A DNA stretch of 64,000 bases, from contig NZ_CP035120.1 of the NCBI RefSeq assembly GCF_004087835.1, forward strand, positions 186,001 to 250,000, read 5' to 3'. Shown here one piece after another: positions 8,288 through 16,874 of the stretch. The DNA comes from Halorussus pelagicus (GTDB taxonomy: Archaea > Halobacteriota > Halobacteria > Halobacteriales > Haladaptataceae). Below the pieces are notes generated by a model. That model did no database searches. It was not told the origin of the DNA and saw nothing but the letters and a program-made list of their open reading frames with translations. Numbering within the stretch: the first letter of the stretch is position 1; each line of letters begins with the position of its first letter. Both the position numbers and the translations under genes were made by a program.

Positions 8288-9043
8288 ATGGTAATAGCCA
8301 TGACGACGGACCGCTCCACTCCACGAGGGGCCGACGACGGGCCGCCCGACCGCGAAGTGACCGCGTTCCGAAACGTGTTGAACGAGTTGAAAGCGACCGG
8401 CTGTACCCTGCTGGTGGTCGGGGACGCGCCCCAAGAGGTGTTCACCCGCGCGAGCAGTCAGCTACTGGGCGACCCCGAGATGCTTCGCTACCGGGTGCTT
8501 GCGGTCACGGACGCCACGACCCAGAGCGTCACCGAGCGACTACCCGACGCCGAGACGGTCCCGCGGCCGCTGGCCGAGACGACGCGCCTGTTGAACCACG
8601 CGGGCACGCCGCGGTCGGTCACCACCGAGAGCGCCGCACAGTCCGACCTCGCAGAGATTCGGGAAACCTGCGTGGCCGACCCGCACCTGCGCGGTCTCCA
8701 GTCGGGACTCACGGAGGCGATTCGGGACGTGGCGCACCACTCCGGGGGACTGGACCCCGCGGACCTCCGGGTCGGCATCGACTCGCTCACGCCGCTGGTC
8801 GAGCATCACGGCGAGAGCGTGGTCCGACGCTGTCTCGACATGGTCGGCGGTCACGTCCGGGACAACAATGGGATGGCCCATTACGTCCTCCCCAGCGACT
8901 ACGACACCGAGCGCGTCCAGTCGCTCGTTCCAGCCGTCGATGCGGCCATCGAACTCCGAACGGCCAACGCTGACGAGCACGACGCACAGCAACGGTGGCA
9001 CGTTCCCGACCGAGGTCTCAGAACTGATTGGACCCCGCTGTAG
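8288..9043 (+). CDS. Haloarchaeal regulator-like protein (DUF7504-like)
   Basis: The product is 251 residues from the ATG at 8288 (247 from the ATG at 8300). An N-terminal core reads LKATGCTLLVVGDAPQEVFTRASSQLLGDP. It resembles the Rossmann-like start of a haloarchaeal family related to RAD55/KaiC-type ATPases, but no Walker A motif is visible. The second half (VGIDSLTPLVEHHGESVVRRCLDMVGG) is a helical repeat of the same fold type. It is probably a cytosolic signalling protein. The family assignment is tentative. The gene is transcribed convergently with the FilR1-type regulator that follows. Confidence 0.6.
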   Translation: MVIAMTTDRSTPRGADDGPPDREVTAFRNVLNELKATGCTLLVVGDAPQEVFTRASSQLLGDPEMLRYRVLAVTDATTQSVTERLPDAETVPRPLAETTRLLNHAGTPRSVTTESAAQSDLAEIRETCVADPHLRGLQSGLTEAIRDVAHHSGGLDPADLRVGIDSLTPLVEHHGESVVRRCLDMVGGHVRDNNGMAHYVLPSDYDTERVQSLVPAVDAAIELRTANADEHDAQQRWHVPDRGLRTDWTPL

Positions 9044-9131
9044 CGGTCGGTCGAATAGCTCGTGGAGACGGTCGGTCGCGTCTCGCTCGTTGTACTGGAG
9101 TCTCAGTGTACGATTTTCCCTTCGACGCGTC

Positions 9132-10148
9132 TCAACTCTCGACGGCCGCGCCCAACTGCGTCGCGTCGTCGGCGAGGCGGTCGAAGACCGCCTCGCCCCA
9201 CGCGACCGCCGCGCGGGCGTCGGTGTGAACGAACCCCGCCAGTCGCCCCTCGTCGTAGATCATCGTCCCGACGCGCTTCGTCGGGTGATGGGGGTCACGG
9301 GTCTTGCGCGAGCGGTCGGCGTCGCTCGCGCGCGGGCGCTCGGACGCGGAGGCGTTGGACGTGTGTACGAGGTCGTCGGTTGGCGTTTCGGGCGCGTCCG
9401 GAGACGTTCGCGCTGCTTCAGGCGGTCGAGCGGACGCATCCGCGGGCGTGCCCGCGGACGCATCGTCATTCTTCTCGGACGCGCCGCCATTGTCGGACGC
9501 TTCGCTCTCGCTCGCGTCCTCGCACTCGGCGACCACGAGGCTGAAGGCCCGGTCGGCGCTGCTCTCCGAGAGCGTGACGCCGTCGCTCCCGGCGATGGCG
9601 ACCAGTTGGTCCTCCCGGCGAGAGAGTATCCAGTCGAGGACGCCCTCCGCGGAGACGACCTCGGCGGTCATCTCCTCCTCGACGACTTGCTCGTGGAAGA
9701 TGTCAACGTACGCCGGGATGACCGCCGTGGCGAACACGCGGACGTGGTCGGCGTCACGGAGGAGCGCCTCGAACGACTCGACGGGGGCGTGGGGCGAACA
9801 CTGCGTCGGGAGCGAGACGGTCGCATCCTCGAAGAGCGCGCCGTCGAGCGCCGCGTCGGTGGGCAGGGGCACGAGCGCGTCTCTGGCGGCGAGGAGTCCG
9901 TCGAGTCGCGCGACGTACCGCCGATACGTCTCGAACGCGAGTTCGCCGGTCAGCGTCGTCTGATAGCCGCGGTCGGCGCGCTCGACGAACCCGGCGGTTT
10001 CGAGTTCGCGGAGCGCGCGGTCGATGGTCGAGCGCGATTCCTCGAGGTCGTCGGCCAGTTCGCATTTCTGGCGAGGGTGGCGGAGACGAGCCAGAAAGTG
10101 GCTTCGCGTGCGAAGGCACTTCTGAAGGTCAGCGGGACCGGAGCGCAT
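9132..10148 (-). CDS. Winged-helix transcriptional regulator, FilR1-type, with disordered insertion
   Basis: The product is 338 residues. Residues 25-75 form a winged helix (CELADDLEESRSTIDRALRELETAGFVE). The rest matches the FilR1/methanogenesis-regulator effector domain common in haloarchaeal HTH proteins (VRVFATAVIPAYVDIFHEQV ... GTMIYDEGRLAGFVHTDARA). The effector domain is split near residues 208-290 by an insertion of about 80 residues rich in Ser, Ala, Asp and Pro. The insertion has no predicted structure, and its DNA carries direct repeats and a palindrome. The ligand is unknown. Its 5' end faces the 10149-10402 gap. Confidence 0.75.
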   Translation of the reverse strand: MRSGPADLQKCLRTRSHFLARLRHPRQKCELADDLEESRSTIDRALRELETAGFVERADRGYQTTLTGELAFETYRRYVARLDGLLAARDALVPLPTDAALDGALFEDATVSLPTQCSPHAPVESFEALLRDADHVRVFATAVIPAYVDIFHEQVVEEEMTAEVVSAEGVLDWILSRREDQLVAIAGSDGVTLSESSADRAFSLVVAECEDASESEASDNGGASEKNDDASAGTPADASARPPEAARTSPDAPETPTDDLVHTSNASASERPRASDADRSRKTRDPHHPTKRVGTMIYDEGRLAGFVHTDARAAVAWGEAVFDRLADDATQLGAAVES

Positions 10149-10348
10149 GGCGATACGTAGTTACCCGTTCCACAAGAAACCACCCAAAATGGAAATATAA
10201 ATCAGCGGTGTATTTTTATATTAGTAACTAAAGGCTGAGTGAATTACCCAGTGAGTGAGATAAAGCAGGTGGGTTTCCTCGGTACAAATGCTGGTGCCCC
10301 ATACCAGCCGCTGCGTGCGTCTGACACCGTGCATACCATTGTCGATTA

Positions 10349-10365
10349 GGGGAGCACTCCTCCCC
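10349..10365 (-). terminator. Small hairpin downstream of the peptide-binding protein gene
   Basis: GGGGAG and CTCCCC are separated by five bases, about 40 bases after the stop of the minus-strand gene that ends at 10403. No clear U-run follows, so a terminator role is only suggested. The rest of the 10149-10402 gap holds AT-rich promoter-like sequence at about 10190-10220 and no gene. Confidence 0.25.
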
Positions 10366-10402
10366 ACTTACGTACTTCCGCGAAAAAATTCAGTCAGGCC
10401 GG

Positions 10403-12193
10403 TTAGTCTATGTTCGTCGTGTTGTACATCTGGCGACTCGGTCCCGCGGCACCGAACGCCGAGATGTCGAGGTTGCCGTACCAGAACCGCTCGTCGGTCT
10501 CGTGATAAACCGGCAGGAACACCACGTCCTCCCAGTTAGCTTCCTCCATCTGGATGTACGACTCGTTGCGGGCCGCCTCGGCCTCGTCGGTCGGCGCGGG
10601 GTTGTCCTGAACCTGCTCGTAGGCGCTGGTCGCGCGCTGGGCCGCCTCGGTGTCCGACCAGTTGACGTAGGAGATGGGCGCGTCCTGCGAGGTGTCGGTC
10701 TGTGGCGGGTTGAGCAGTTGCAGGAAGTTGTCAGGCGCGGGCCAGTCCATGACCCACCCGAGCGAGTAGGCCTGTAGGTTCCCCTCGCGGCCCCGCTGGA
10801 GCAGGGTCGAGAACGGTGCGCTCTCGACGTTCATCGAGATGTGCGCGCTGGCCAACTGGTCGCGCAAGAGCTGTGCAGTCTGTTGCCACGTATCTGACCC
10901 AGAGTAGATGGTGAAGGTAAACTGGTACTGGTTGTCCGGGCCGTAGCCCGCCTCCTCCATCACCTGTCGGGCCTGCTGGATCTGGGTCTGGTTGTAGCCG
11001 TACGGGTAGTTCTGCTGGGCGTGCTGGTTGTAGGCGTCCGGGCCGCCGGGGTAGATGTTCGGCGGCGTGAAATGATACGCGGCCTCTCCACGACCCTTGA
11101 AAATCTGGTCGATGACCTGCCCTTGGTTCATCGCGTACGCGGCGGCCTGCCGCGCGGGTTTCTCGACCTGATCCGTGTTGAAGCCGATGTAAAACGCGTT
11201 GATGGTCGCTACCGCGAGGTAGTTCACCGTCGCGCCGTTCCGGACCGGCCCGTAGGTCCCTATCTCGCGGCCCTGATCGTCGGTGTTCTCGACGCTGACC
11301 TTATTCGGGTCGTAGAACGGCGTCGGAATCGGGAAGTAGTCCGCGTTCCGATTCATCGCGTAAGTGTAGATGGCGTTGTCGTCCTCGATGATGCGCCAGT
11401 TGACCGCCTCCACCTGCGCGGCCTGCCCGTGATAGTCCTCGAACCGCGAAACCTCCGCTTGGTCGTTGGGCTGCCACGTTTCGAACTGGAACGGCCCGGC
11501 ACCGATTGGGTTCTCAGTGGCGAAGGTCTGGTACTCCATCTCGCCATCGTAGCCCTGAATGTCTCCGAGGATTCCCTCCGGAAGCGCCGCGAACGACGTG
11601 TACGCCAGTATCGGGAGCGTAGCGTGGAACGGTTCTTCGAGCGTCACCCGGAGCGTGTAGTCATCAACCGCTTCGAGGGCGAGTGTTCCCGGCTGGTAGT
11701 TACCGTCGCCGTCAGTTTCGTGGGCGACGCCGATGGAGTCGAGGATGAAGTACGCCCGTCGAGACTCCTCGGAAGCGGCCAACCGCTCCCACGAGTAGAT
11801 GAGGTCCTGCGCGGTGACCTCGCCGTAGTCCTCGTGGAACTGCGCGCCCTGCTTGAGGTTGAACGTGTACGTCGTGAGGTCGTCGGACCGCTCGTACCCC
11901 TGCGCGAGTTGGGTCTCGACCGCTATCGCGCCGTCCGGATAGTTCATCAGCGCGTCGAACATCTGCTGGATGACCGTCCCCGAGGCGGTGTCAGTCGCCT
12001 TGATGGGGTCGAGCGTACTCATCGTCCCGGTGTTGATGAGATTGAGTGTCCCCTCTGCGCCGCCGTCCTGCCCGCCGTCTTGGCCCGTCGTCGTCTCTTG
12101 ACCCGCCACTGTCCCCGTAACCGCGACAGCCGATGCCGCCCCACCGGTCGCTTTCAGGAACGACCGCCGAGACATGTTGGATTTCTCGGACAT
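10403..12193 (-). CDS. ABC transporter substrate-binding protein, family 5 (peptide/oligopeptide type)
   Basis: The protein is 596 residues with a Tat signal (MSRRSFLKATGGAASAVAVT) and an Ala/Gly cleavage region, then a full SBP family 5 body. TLDPIKATDTASGTVIQQMF is near the N-terminus, and FNLKQGAQFHEDYGEVTAQD and YAMNQGQVIDQIFKGRGEAA are typical of DppA/OppA-like proteins. It would bind peptides or other solutes outside the cell for an ABC importer. No permease or ATPase gene lies nearby, so it is an orphan here. Codon use matches the neighbourhood. The specific ligand cannot be told from sequence alone. Confidence 0.88.
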   Translation of the reverse strand: MSEKSNMSRRSFLKATGGAASAVAVTGTVAGQETTTGQDGGQDGGAEGTLNLINTGTMSTLDPIKATDTASGTVIQQMFDALMNYPDGAIAVETQLAQGYERSDDLTTYTFNLKQGAQFHEDYGEVTAQDLIYSWERLAASEESRRAYFILDSIGVAHETDGDGNYQPGTLALEAVDDYTLRVTLEEPFHATLPILAYTSFAALPEGILGDIQGYDGEMEYQTFATENPIGAGPFQFETWQPNDQAEVSRFEDYHGQAAQVEAVNWRIIEDDNAIYTYAMNRNADYFPIPTPFYDPNKVSVENTDDQGREIGTYGPVRNGATVNYLAVATINAFYIGFNTDQVEKPARQAAAYAMNQGQVIDQIFKGRGEAAYHFTPPNIYPGGPDAYNQHAQQNYPYGYNQTQIQQARQVMEEAGYGPDNQYQFTFTIYSGSDTWQQTAQLLRDQLASAHISMNVESAPFSTLLQRGREGNLQAYSLGWVMDWPAPDNFLQLLNPPQTDTSQDAPISYVNWSDTEAAQRATSAYEQVQDNPAPTDEAEAARNESYIQMEEANWEDVVFLPVYHETDERFWYGNLDISAFGAAGPSRQMYNTTNID

Positions 12194-12217
12194 GCGGATA
12201 GAAGGACCACGCTATGA

Positions 12218-12519
12218 CATATGTATTTAATTATTTATAATGTGATATCCGGCGTTTGGTAAAACGAGCGTTCGTATCCCGTGTTTGAGATGAGCGCGCT
12301 AAGAGAATCGGAAATCTAGCGTAACCTGAACGTCGCCTCGTCCACAGAAAGAACTGCCTACGGCGACGCCGTACCGGCCGTCGAGCGATAGCGCGCCCGA
12401 CTCCGGGCGACAGTGACCGTCGTCGCGCTGGCGGGCGGCGGGCGCACGGTGGTCGCCGACCGGAGCGCGACGGTGTGAGCGGGGAATGAACACTTTACGG
12501 GTCGGGCCGTACTGTACGC
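12218..12519. other. Intergenic region upstream of two divergent genes
   Basis: This stretch of about 300 bases contains the AT-rich promoter of the peptide-binding protein gene (12215-12250) and CTTTACGG at about 12492, some 25 bases before the ATG at 12520. The GC-rich middle has no convincing gene. I reject a minus-strand frame at 12299-12493. Confidence 0.45.
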
Positions 12520-12873
12520 ATGAGTATCGGACGTGTGCGACACGGCGAGCGAGAGACGGTGTTCGACTGGCTCGCCGCGGTACTGGCGGTTGTCCTCGCG
12601 GGCATCCACGTCTACCTCGGGGTCGTGGGCGACGAACAGCAGTTCTTCATCGTGGCGGCGTTGTTCGTTGTCGGCGTGCTGCTGTTCTTCACGGGGTACT
12701 GGCGCGCGATGGTCTACCTGCTCGCGGCAGTGTACGTCGCCACGCTCGGGGTCCTCTGGTTACTCGGCGGGATGGCGTATCGGGAGATGGGTCTGCTGAC
12801 GGGCGCAGTCAGCGTCGCGTTCATCGGTCTCGCTCTCTATCTCTTCTACGAGGAGTCGGAGCTGTTCGGATGA
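12520..12873 (+). CDS. Four-helix membrane protein, unknown function
   Basis: The product is 117 residues with four clear hydrophobic segments: near residues 18-37 (LAAVLAVVLAGIHVYLGVVG), 42-60, 66-84 and 90-108. An N-terminal charged segment (GRVRHGERETVFDW) probably faces the cytoplasm. Proteins of this size and topology are common and conserved in haloarchaea without known function. It stands alone and is convergent with the membrane protein of the next pair. Confidence 0.7.
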   Translation: MSIGRVRHGERETVFDWLAAVLAVVLAGIHVYLGVVGDEQQFFIVAALFVVGVLLFFTGYWRAMVYLLAAVYVATLGVLWLLGGMAYREMGLLTGAVSVAFIGLALYLFYEESELFG

Positions 12874-12939
12874 GTCGCGGGGGTCGAGTGAGGAGAGTTC
12901 GCGGAGGTCGAATCGGGAGAAATCGCCGGGGAACAAGCG

Positions 12940-13227
12940 CTACTCGACGTACAGCGAGTAGGTGATGACGCCGAATCCGACCGCGGTCAGCGTGCTCTCG
13001 ATGATGAGGACCGCCTCGCGCTCGATGCCGACGATTTGGTCGGCGATGCCCGCCAGAAACGCCCCGAGCGTGACGACGCCGAACCCGAGCGCGAGCGCCC
13101 GGAGCGCCGGGGAGTCGGTTCGGCGGTACGCCTTGAACGCGAAGAAGGTGATGAGTCCGCCGAGCGAGAGCGTGAGGGTCTTGAGCGCCACTACCAGCGA
13201 CGTTACGAAGGTCAGATATTCGGTCAT
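12940..13227 (-). CDS. Three-helix membrane protein paired with HTH regulator (DUF7521-like)
   Basis: From the ATG at 13227 the product is 95 residues. Three hydrophobic segments lie near residues 7-30 (FVTSLVVALKTLTLSLGGLI), 44-61 and 72-92. Its start overlaps the stop of the upstream winged-helix gene by four bases (ATGA), so the two are translationally coupled. This HTH-plus-small-membrane-protein arrangement recurs in haloarchaea, and I believe the membrane member is the DUF7521 family. The pair may act as a membrane-linked sensor and regulator, but that is inference. Confidence 0.7.
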   Translation of the reverse strand: MTEYLTFVTSLVVALKTLTLSLGGLITFFAFKAYRRTDSPALRALALGFGVVTLGAFLAGIADQIVGIEREAVLIIESTLTAVGFGVITYSLYVE

Positions 13228-13601
13228 GTTTCTTTTCGTACCTCCGACCACATGTCCGCGAGGCGTTCCTCGGCGCTCCGCGACGGCCGGGTGACGGTCA
13301 CGTCGAACTCGTCGTCCTCGGTGAGCGAGAGGTTCACGTCCTCGAAATCGAGGTCGTAGCGCGTCGTGTGGTGGCCGTCGCTCCGGACCTCGGTGAGTTC
13401 CGAGAGCAGCGACGCCTCGGTCAGCATCTCGAGTTTCCGGTACACCGTCGAGAGCGGGATGTCGGTCGCGTCCGAGATTTCGCTCGCGGTCATCGGTTCG
13501 TCGATTCGTTTGACGATGGCCCGGCAGTCCGGGTCGTCGAGCGCGTCGAGGAGCGTTTGGAGATCGGGGGCGTCCTCGATACCCGCCGGGTCTCGAACCA
13601 T
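13224..13601 (-). CDS. ArsR-like winged-helix regulator
   Basis: The product is 125 residues. Residues 20-75 form a winged helix (IVKRIDEPMTASEISDATDI, then PLSTVYRKLEMLTEASLLSE). The C-terminal part is an acidic beta segment (YDLDFEDVNLSLTEDDEFDV). No metal-binding Cys cluster is seen. It is encoded immediately upstream of, and overlapping, a small membrane protein gene, and probably regulates this operon. Start choice: ATG at 13601, followed by a typical acidic N-terminus. Confidence 0.75.
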   Translation of the reverse strand: MVRDPAGIEDAPDLQTLLDALDDPDCRAIVKRIDEPMTASEISDATDIPLSTVYRKLEMLTEASLLSELTEVRSDGHHTTRYDLDFEDVNLSLTEDDEFDVTVTRPSRSAEERLADMWSEVRKET

Positions 13602-13749
13602 CTAGTCGAACGTTTCCAAAGGCGCTACATAATTGGTTCGACTTCGGTGGTGCGGGCGCTCTAGAACGTATTCCCGAGAGGTGAGAACTCACCTCATACC
13701 GAACACGTTCGATTCCCGTCCCAGCCGTTGGGAATCACCTCCGGCGCTC

Positions 13750-13756
13750 TTTAAGT
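13750..13756 (+). promoter_or_regulatory. TATA-like box of the multicopper oxidase operon
   Basis: TTTAAGT lies 27-33 bases before the ATG at 13783 and follows a GC-rich stretch. The spacing fits a haloarchaeal promoter. Confidence 0.4.
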
Positions 13757-13782
13757 AGTCGTTCTAAGTCGCAACTGTAACA

Positions 13783-14922
13783 ATGACCGACATCGGCGCA
13801 CCCGGCGACGGCCCGTCTCGACGCGACTTTCTGAAAGCGACCGGTGCTGGCGGCGTGGCCGCCACTGCCGGTTGTACCGCACCGAGCAGTCAGGACCCCA
13901 AGACGACCCAACAGCAGGCCATGAACTCTCAGAACTCTCTGCCTACCACGAGTCCCCCCGAAGTAGTGAACGTTGACGAACAAGGCGGTAAAGTCACGCT
14001 CAAGTCCGCGCCCGCCAGACACGAGGTCCACCCCCTCGACACGATGGGCGGTCCCGTCCAACTCCCGCGGGTCTGGGCGTTCCAGGCCGACGACCGCGCC
14101 CCGAGCGTCCCCGGACCCATCCTCCGGACGACCGAGGGCGAGGATATGGAGGTCACGCTCGACAACACCGACGGCAAGCGGCCCCACACCGTCCACTTCC
14201 ACGGCGTCCAGAAGACGTGGAAAAACGACGGCGTGCCCACGACGACCGGCATCACGGTCGAGGCTGGGGAGAAACACACGTATCAGGTACCTGCGAACGT
14301 CCCCGGCACCCACCTCTATCACTGTCACTTCCAGACGCCCCGCCACATCGAGATGGGCATGTTCGGCATCCTGCGCGTGGACCCGAAGGGGTACGAACCC
14401 GCCGACAAGGAACACTTCATGACCATCCGGGAATGGGATTCGTCGCTCTCCCGGATGATGGCTGGCGAGAGCGCGAGCTACAATCCCCGCAAGCGCAACC
14501 CCGACGTGTTCACCATCAACGGGAAGTCCGCGCCCCGGACGCTCCACCCCAAGGACGGGTCGCCGATTATCGTCAAGCAGGGCGAGACGGTCCGACTCCA
14601 CATGGTCAACGCGGGCTACATGTCCCACCCGATGCACATCCACAACCACCGCTTCCGGAAGGTCGAGAAGGACGGCGGCACGATTCCGGAGGCCGCACAG
14701 CACGGCGAGGACGTGACCAACATCGCGCCCGCCGAGCGCCACACCATCGAGTTCGATGCCAACGCCGACCCCGGCATCTACCTGATGCACTGCCACAAGG
14801 TCAACCACGTCATGAACGGCCGGAGCTACCCCGGCGGGATGCTCAGCGGCGTCGTCTACGAGGAGGCGATGGACACCGACATCTTCAAGCAACTGATGGA
14901 ATACGCCGGATACGAGGGATAA
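13783..14922 (+). CDS. Two-domain multicopper oxidase, Tat-exported
   Basis: The protein is 379 residues with a Tat signal (SRRDFLKATGAGGVAATAGC) and a lipobox Cys, so it is probably anchored outside the membrane. Copper sites are visible: HTVHFHG (His135, 138, 140), HLYHCHF (177-183), SHPMHIHNH (281-289) and LMHCHKVNHVMNG (His336, Cys337, His338, His342). These define type 1, 2 and 3 copper ligands. The size and two-cupredoxin layout fit small laccases or nitrite reductase-like enzymes. The substrate is unknown. A halocyanin gene follows three bases later, which suggests electron transfer between the two proteins. Confidence 0.9.
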   Translation: MTDIGAPGDGPSRRDFLKATGAGGVAATAGCTAPSSQDPKTTQQQAMNSQNSLPTTSPPEVVNVDEQGGKVTLKSAPARHEVHPLDTMGGPVQLPRVWAFQADDRAPSVPGPILRTTEGEDMEVTLDNTDGKRPHTVHFHGVQKTWKNDGVPTTTGITVEAGEKHTYQVPANVPGTHLYHCHFQTPRHIEMGMFGILRVDPKGYEPADKEHFMTIREWDSSLSRMMAGESASYNPRKRNPDVFTINGKSAPRTLHPKDGSPIIVKQGETVRLHMVNAGYMSHPMHIHNHRFRKVEKDGGTIPEAAQHGEDVTNIAPAERHTIEFDANADPGIYLMHCHKVNHVMNGRSYPGGMLSGVVYEEAMDTDIFKQLMEYAGYEG

Positions 14923-14925
14923 GCT

Positions 14926-15528
14926 ATGACACAAGATCTGTCACGACGCGACGCGATGCGAGGACTGGCTGCGATGACCGCGACCACCGCCGCTGGGACC
15001 GGACTGGCGGGGTCGGCGACCGCCAACTCGGGTCTCGAATCGTGGTTCGAGGGCGTCTCGAACTATGACGGCATCGTGGACGAGACCGGGAAGTCGGAGG
15101 TGACGATAGAGGTCGGCGCGGAAGGTAACGACGGCGCGTTCGCGTTCGGTCCCGCCGCGGTCCGGGTGGACCCCGGCACGACGGTCGTCTGGGAGTGGAC
15201 CGGTAACGGCGGCTCGCACAACGTCTCGGCCGACGACGGGTCGTTCGAGAGCGAGATGTCCGGCGACCAAGGCCACACCTTCGAGCAGACCTTCGAGGAG
15301 GAGGGCGTCACGAAATACGTCTGTACGCCCCACAAGGTCATGGGTATGAAGGGCGCAGTCGTCGTCGGAAGCGAGGCGGCGTCCGGGGCTAGCGAATCCG
15401 GCGGCGTCTCCCTGTCAGCCAACGAGTACGCCGTCGGCGGGAGCATCCTAATCGCCCTGCTCTCGCCGCTCGCGTTCGCGGCGGTGCTGTTCGGGCGTGA
15501 CCCCGACGGCGACCTCCGCGGTCGATAG
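14926..15528 (+). CDS. Halocyanin-like blue copper protein with membrane anchor
   Basis: The protein is 200 residues. A Tat signal (SRRDAMRGLAAMTATTAAG) is followed by a plastocyanin-type domain. The copper ligands are His98 (GGSHN), Cys133, His136 and Met141 (YVCTPHKVMGM). After a Ser/Gly linker a transmembrane segment (YAVGGSILIALLSPLAFAAV) anchors it. It starts three bases after the multicopper oxidase stop and has GAGG upstream. The likely role is a one-electron carrier at the outer membrane face, serving the oxidase or the respiratory chain. Confidence 0.9.
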   Translation: MTQDLSRRDAMRGLAAMTATTAAGTGLAGSATANSGLESWFEGVSNYDGIVDETGKSEVTIEVGAEGNDGAFAFGPAAVRVDPGTTVVWEWTGNGGSHNVSADDGSFESEMSGDQGHTFEQTFEEEGVTKYVCTPHKVMGMKGAVVVGSEAASGASESGGVSLSANEYAVGGSILIALLSPLAFAAVLFGRDPDGDLRGR

Positions 15529-15732
15529 GGTTCGGTCGGCGTCAGTTTGGTTCGTGGGTCGGTCGGCGACCTTCTCGATTTCTCTCCGCACAATTCGCTA
15601 TCTCGTCGGTCGATTCGACGATTTCCGCGATGTATCAATCGAGACCGCCTGATTTCTCAGCGAGACTAGTGCCACGAACTAGTGATTAGATACTCGTCAG
15701 GAACAGTGGTAGTTGGTAAGTTGGGTGAACAA

Positions 15733-16557
15733 ATGACTCGAAAACGACTGTCGGCGGCGCTCGTTACGCTCTTGGTCGTCGCCGCGCTCGGAACGACGGG
15801 GACCGCGAGCGCGACGCCGGAAATCGGCTCCGAAACCGACGAAACATGCGGTGAATCGGTCACGGGTGTGGCCTCTTCACCGTCGAAGCAAGGGGTTCCG
15901 ATTCTGCAACTCAGCATCGCGCCGCAGGAGCGTCAGGTCGTCCGCGGCGAGAGCGAGCTATTTGTGATCTGTATCGCTAATCCGGCCCAGCACGACCAAG
16001 CGATGAGGAACGTGATAGTATACATTGAGCACGACGGGAGTGAGGAAGACAACATGTCTGCCATCGGTCCGAGCCTGCTGATTCCGACCGATAATCGAAT
16101 CGGAATGAAACCGTTAGATAGCTCTTGGGACGGCGGCAAAAGATGGGGACATGGGTTCGCGTTAGAGGAGATAGAACCGGGCGAGGTCGTGCAGTACACG
16201 GTCGTCGTTTCGGACGTGCCGGAGACGGGAAAGAGAGAGATAATCACGGAAGTCGATTACGACTTCTCTATCGCTGGAAATACATCGAATCATACTGTGT
16301 CCGAAATCGCACAATTGCGAGTCGAGTGTCCGCCGTCCTGTGCGCTGGACGCTGGCATCGTCGCAGGAGAAGAGTTTCTGCGGAAGTACCTCGAACTGAT
16401 TCTCCTCGTTCTCGGGACCCTTTTTACCATTCTGGGCGTTATTATCGCACTCGTCGGGCCGCGGAAGGTCAGGGAAATGGTTCGGACGCGTATCGGAACG
16501 TCACCGAAGCGACAAGAAGAAAGAGACCAGCGAGAAAGTCAGGAGGGAGTAGAGTGA
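15733..16557 (+). CDS. Exported membrane-anchored protein, unknown function
   Basis: From the ATG at 15733 the product is 274 residues with a Sec-type signal peptide (RLSAALVTLLVVAALGTTGT, then ASA cleavage). The extracellular part is a beta-rich domain with Cys residues (GESELFVICIANPAQ, VECPPSCALDAG). One C-terminal transmembrane segment (LELILLVLGTLFTILGVIIA) precedes a basic cytoplasmic tail. The fold may be CARDB- or Ig-like, judging from the NP-rich strand pattern, but this is uncertain. The upstream ATG at 15682 would hide the signal, so I reject it. Confidence 0.65.
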   Translation: MTRKRLSAALVTLLVVAALGTTGTASATPEIGSETDETCGESVTGVASSPSKQGVPILQLSIAPQERQVVRGESELFVICIANPAQHDQAMRNVIVYIEHDGSEEDNMSAIGPSLLIPTDNRIGMKPLDSSWDGGKRWGHGFALEEIEPGEVVQYTVVVSDVPETGKREIITEVDYDFSIAGNTSNHTVSEIAQLRVECPPSCALDAGIVAGEEFLRKYLELILLVLGTLFTILGVIIALVGPRKVREMVRTRIGTSPKRQEERDQRESQEGVE

Positions 16558-16874
16558 GGTTTATGGGGGCACGACCGTTCCACTTCTACGAGAAGAGCTA
16601 GCTACCGCCCCAAAAAGTCGGTCGCGTAGCCGAGATGGTCGTAAGAACAAGTAGGAAGCTAGCTTCAGGCTTGAGCAAATCATACCGCTAGCCGCACGGC
16701 ACCGCATCAGCCTCACCCTCCCCAACCGCCTGCGCTTCTCGCTCACTTCGTTCGCGCCGATGCTCAGCCCTCGCGCGGATAGGCGCGACGCACACCGCGT
16801 CGCGCCCGCACGCGCCTTCTGAGAGGACCACTTAGCGCGTCTCGAAACCGACACACCGAGCGCACCCCGGCCGG
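16558..16874. other. Intergenic region with hairpin
   Basis: These 317 bases separate convergent genes. No coding frame is convincing. It has several direct copies of short GC-rich words (CGCTCACTTCG, TTCGCGCC) and the perfect hairpin listed separately. It looks like a haloarchaeal intergenic repeat rather than a gene. Confidence 0.4.
16782..16806. repeat. Perfect 10-bp hairpin
   Basis: GGCGCGACGC and GCGTCGCGCC flank the loop ACACC. The hairpin sits between two convergent genes, so it could end both transcripts. There is no T-run. Confidence 0.55.

Noticed and set aside
12299-12493. Minus-strand 64-codon frame
   Set aside because: Codon use and composition (Arg/Ala/His-rich) are typical of a shadow or random GC-rich frame, with no start signal.
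13735-14934. Long minus-strand frame opposite the multicopper oxidase
   Set aside because: It is a mirror of a gene with all copper ligands on the plus strand; the antisense protein has no domain or start signal.
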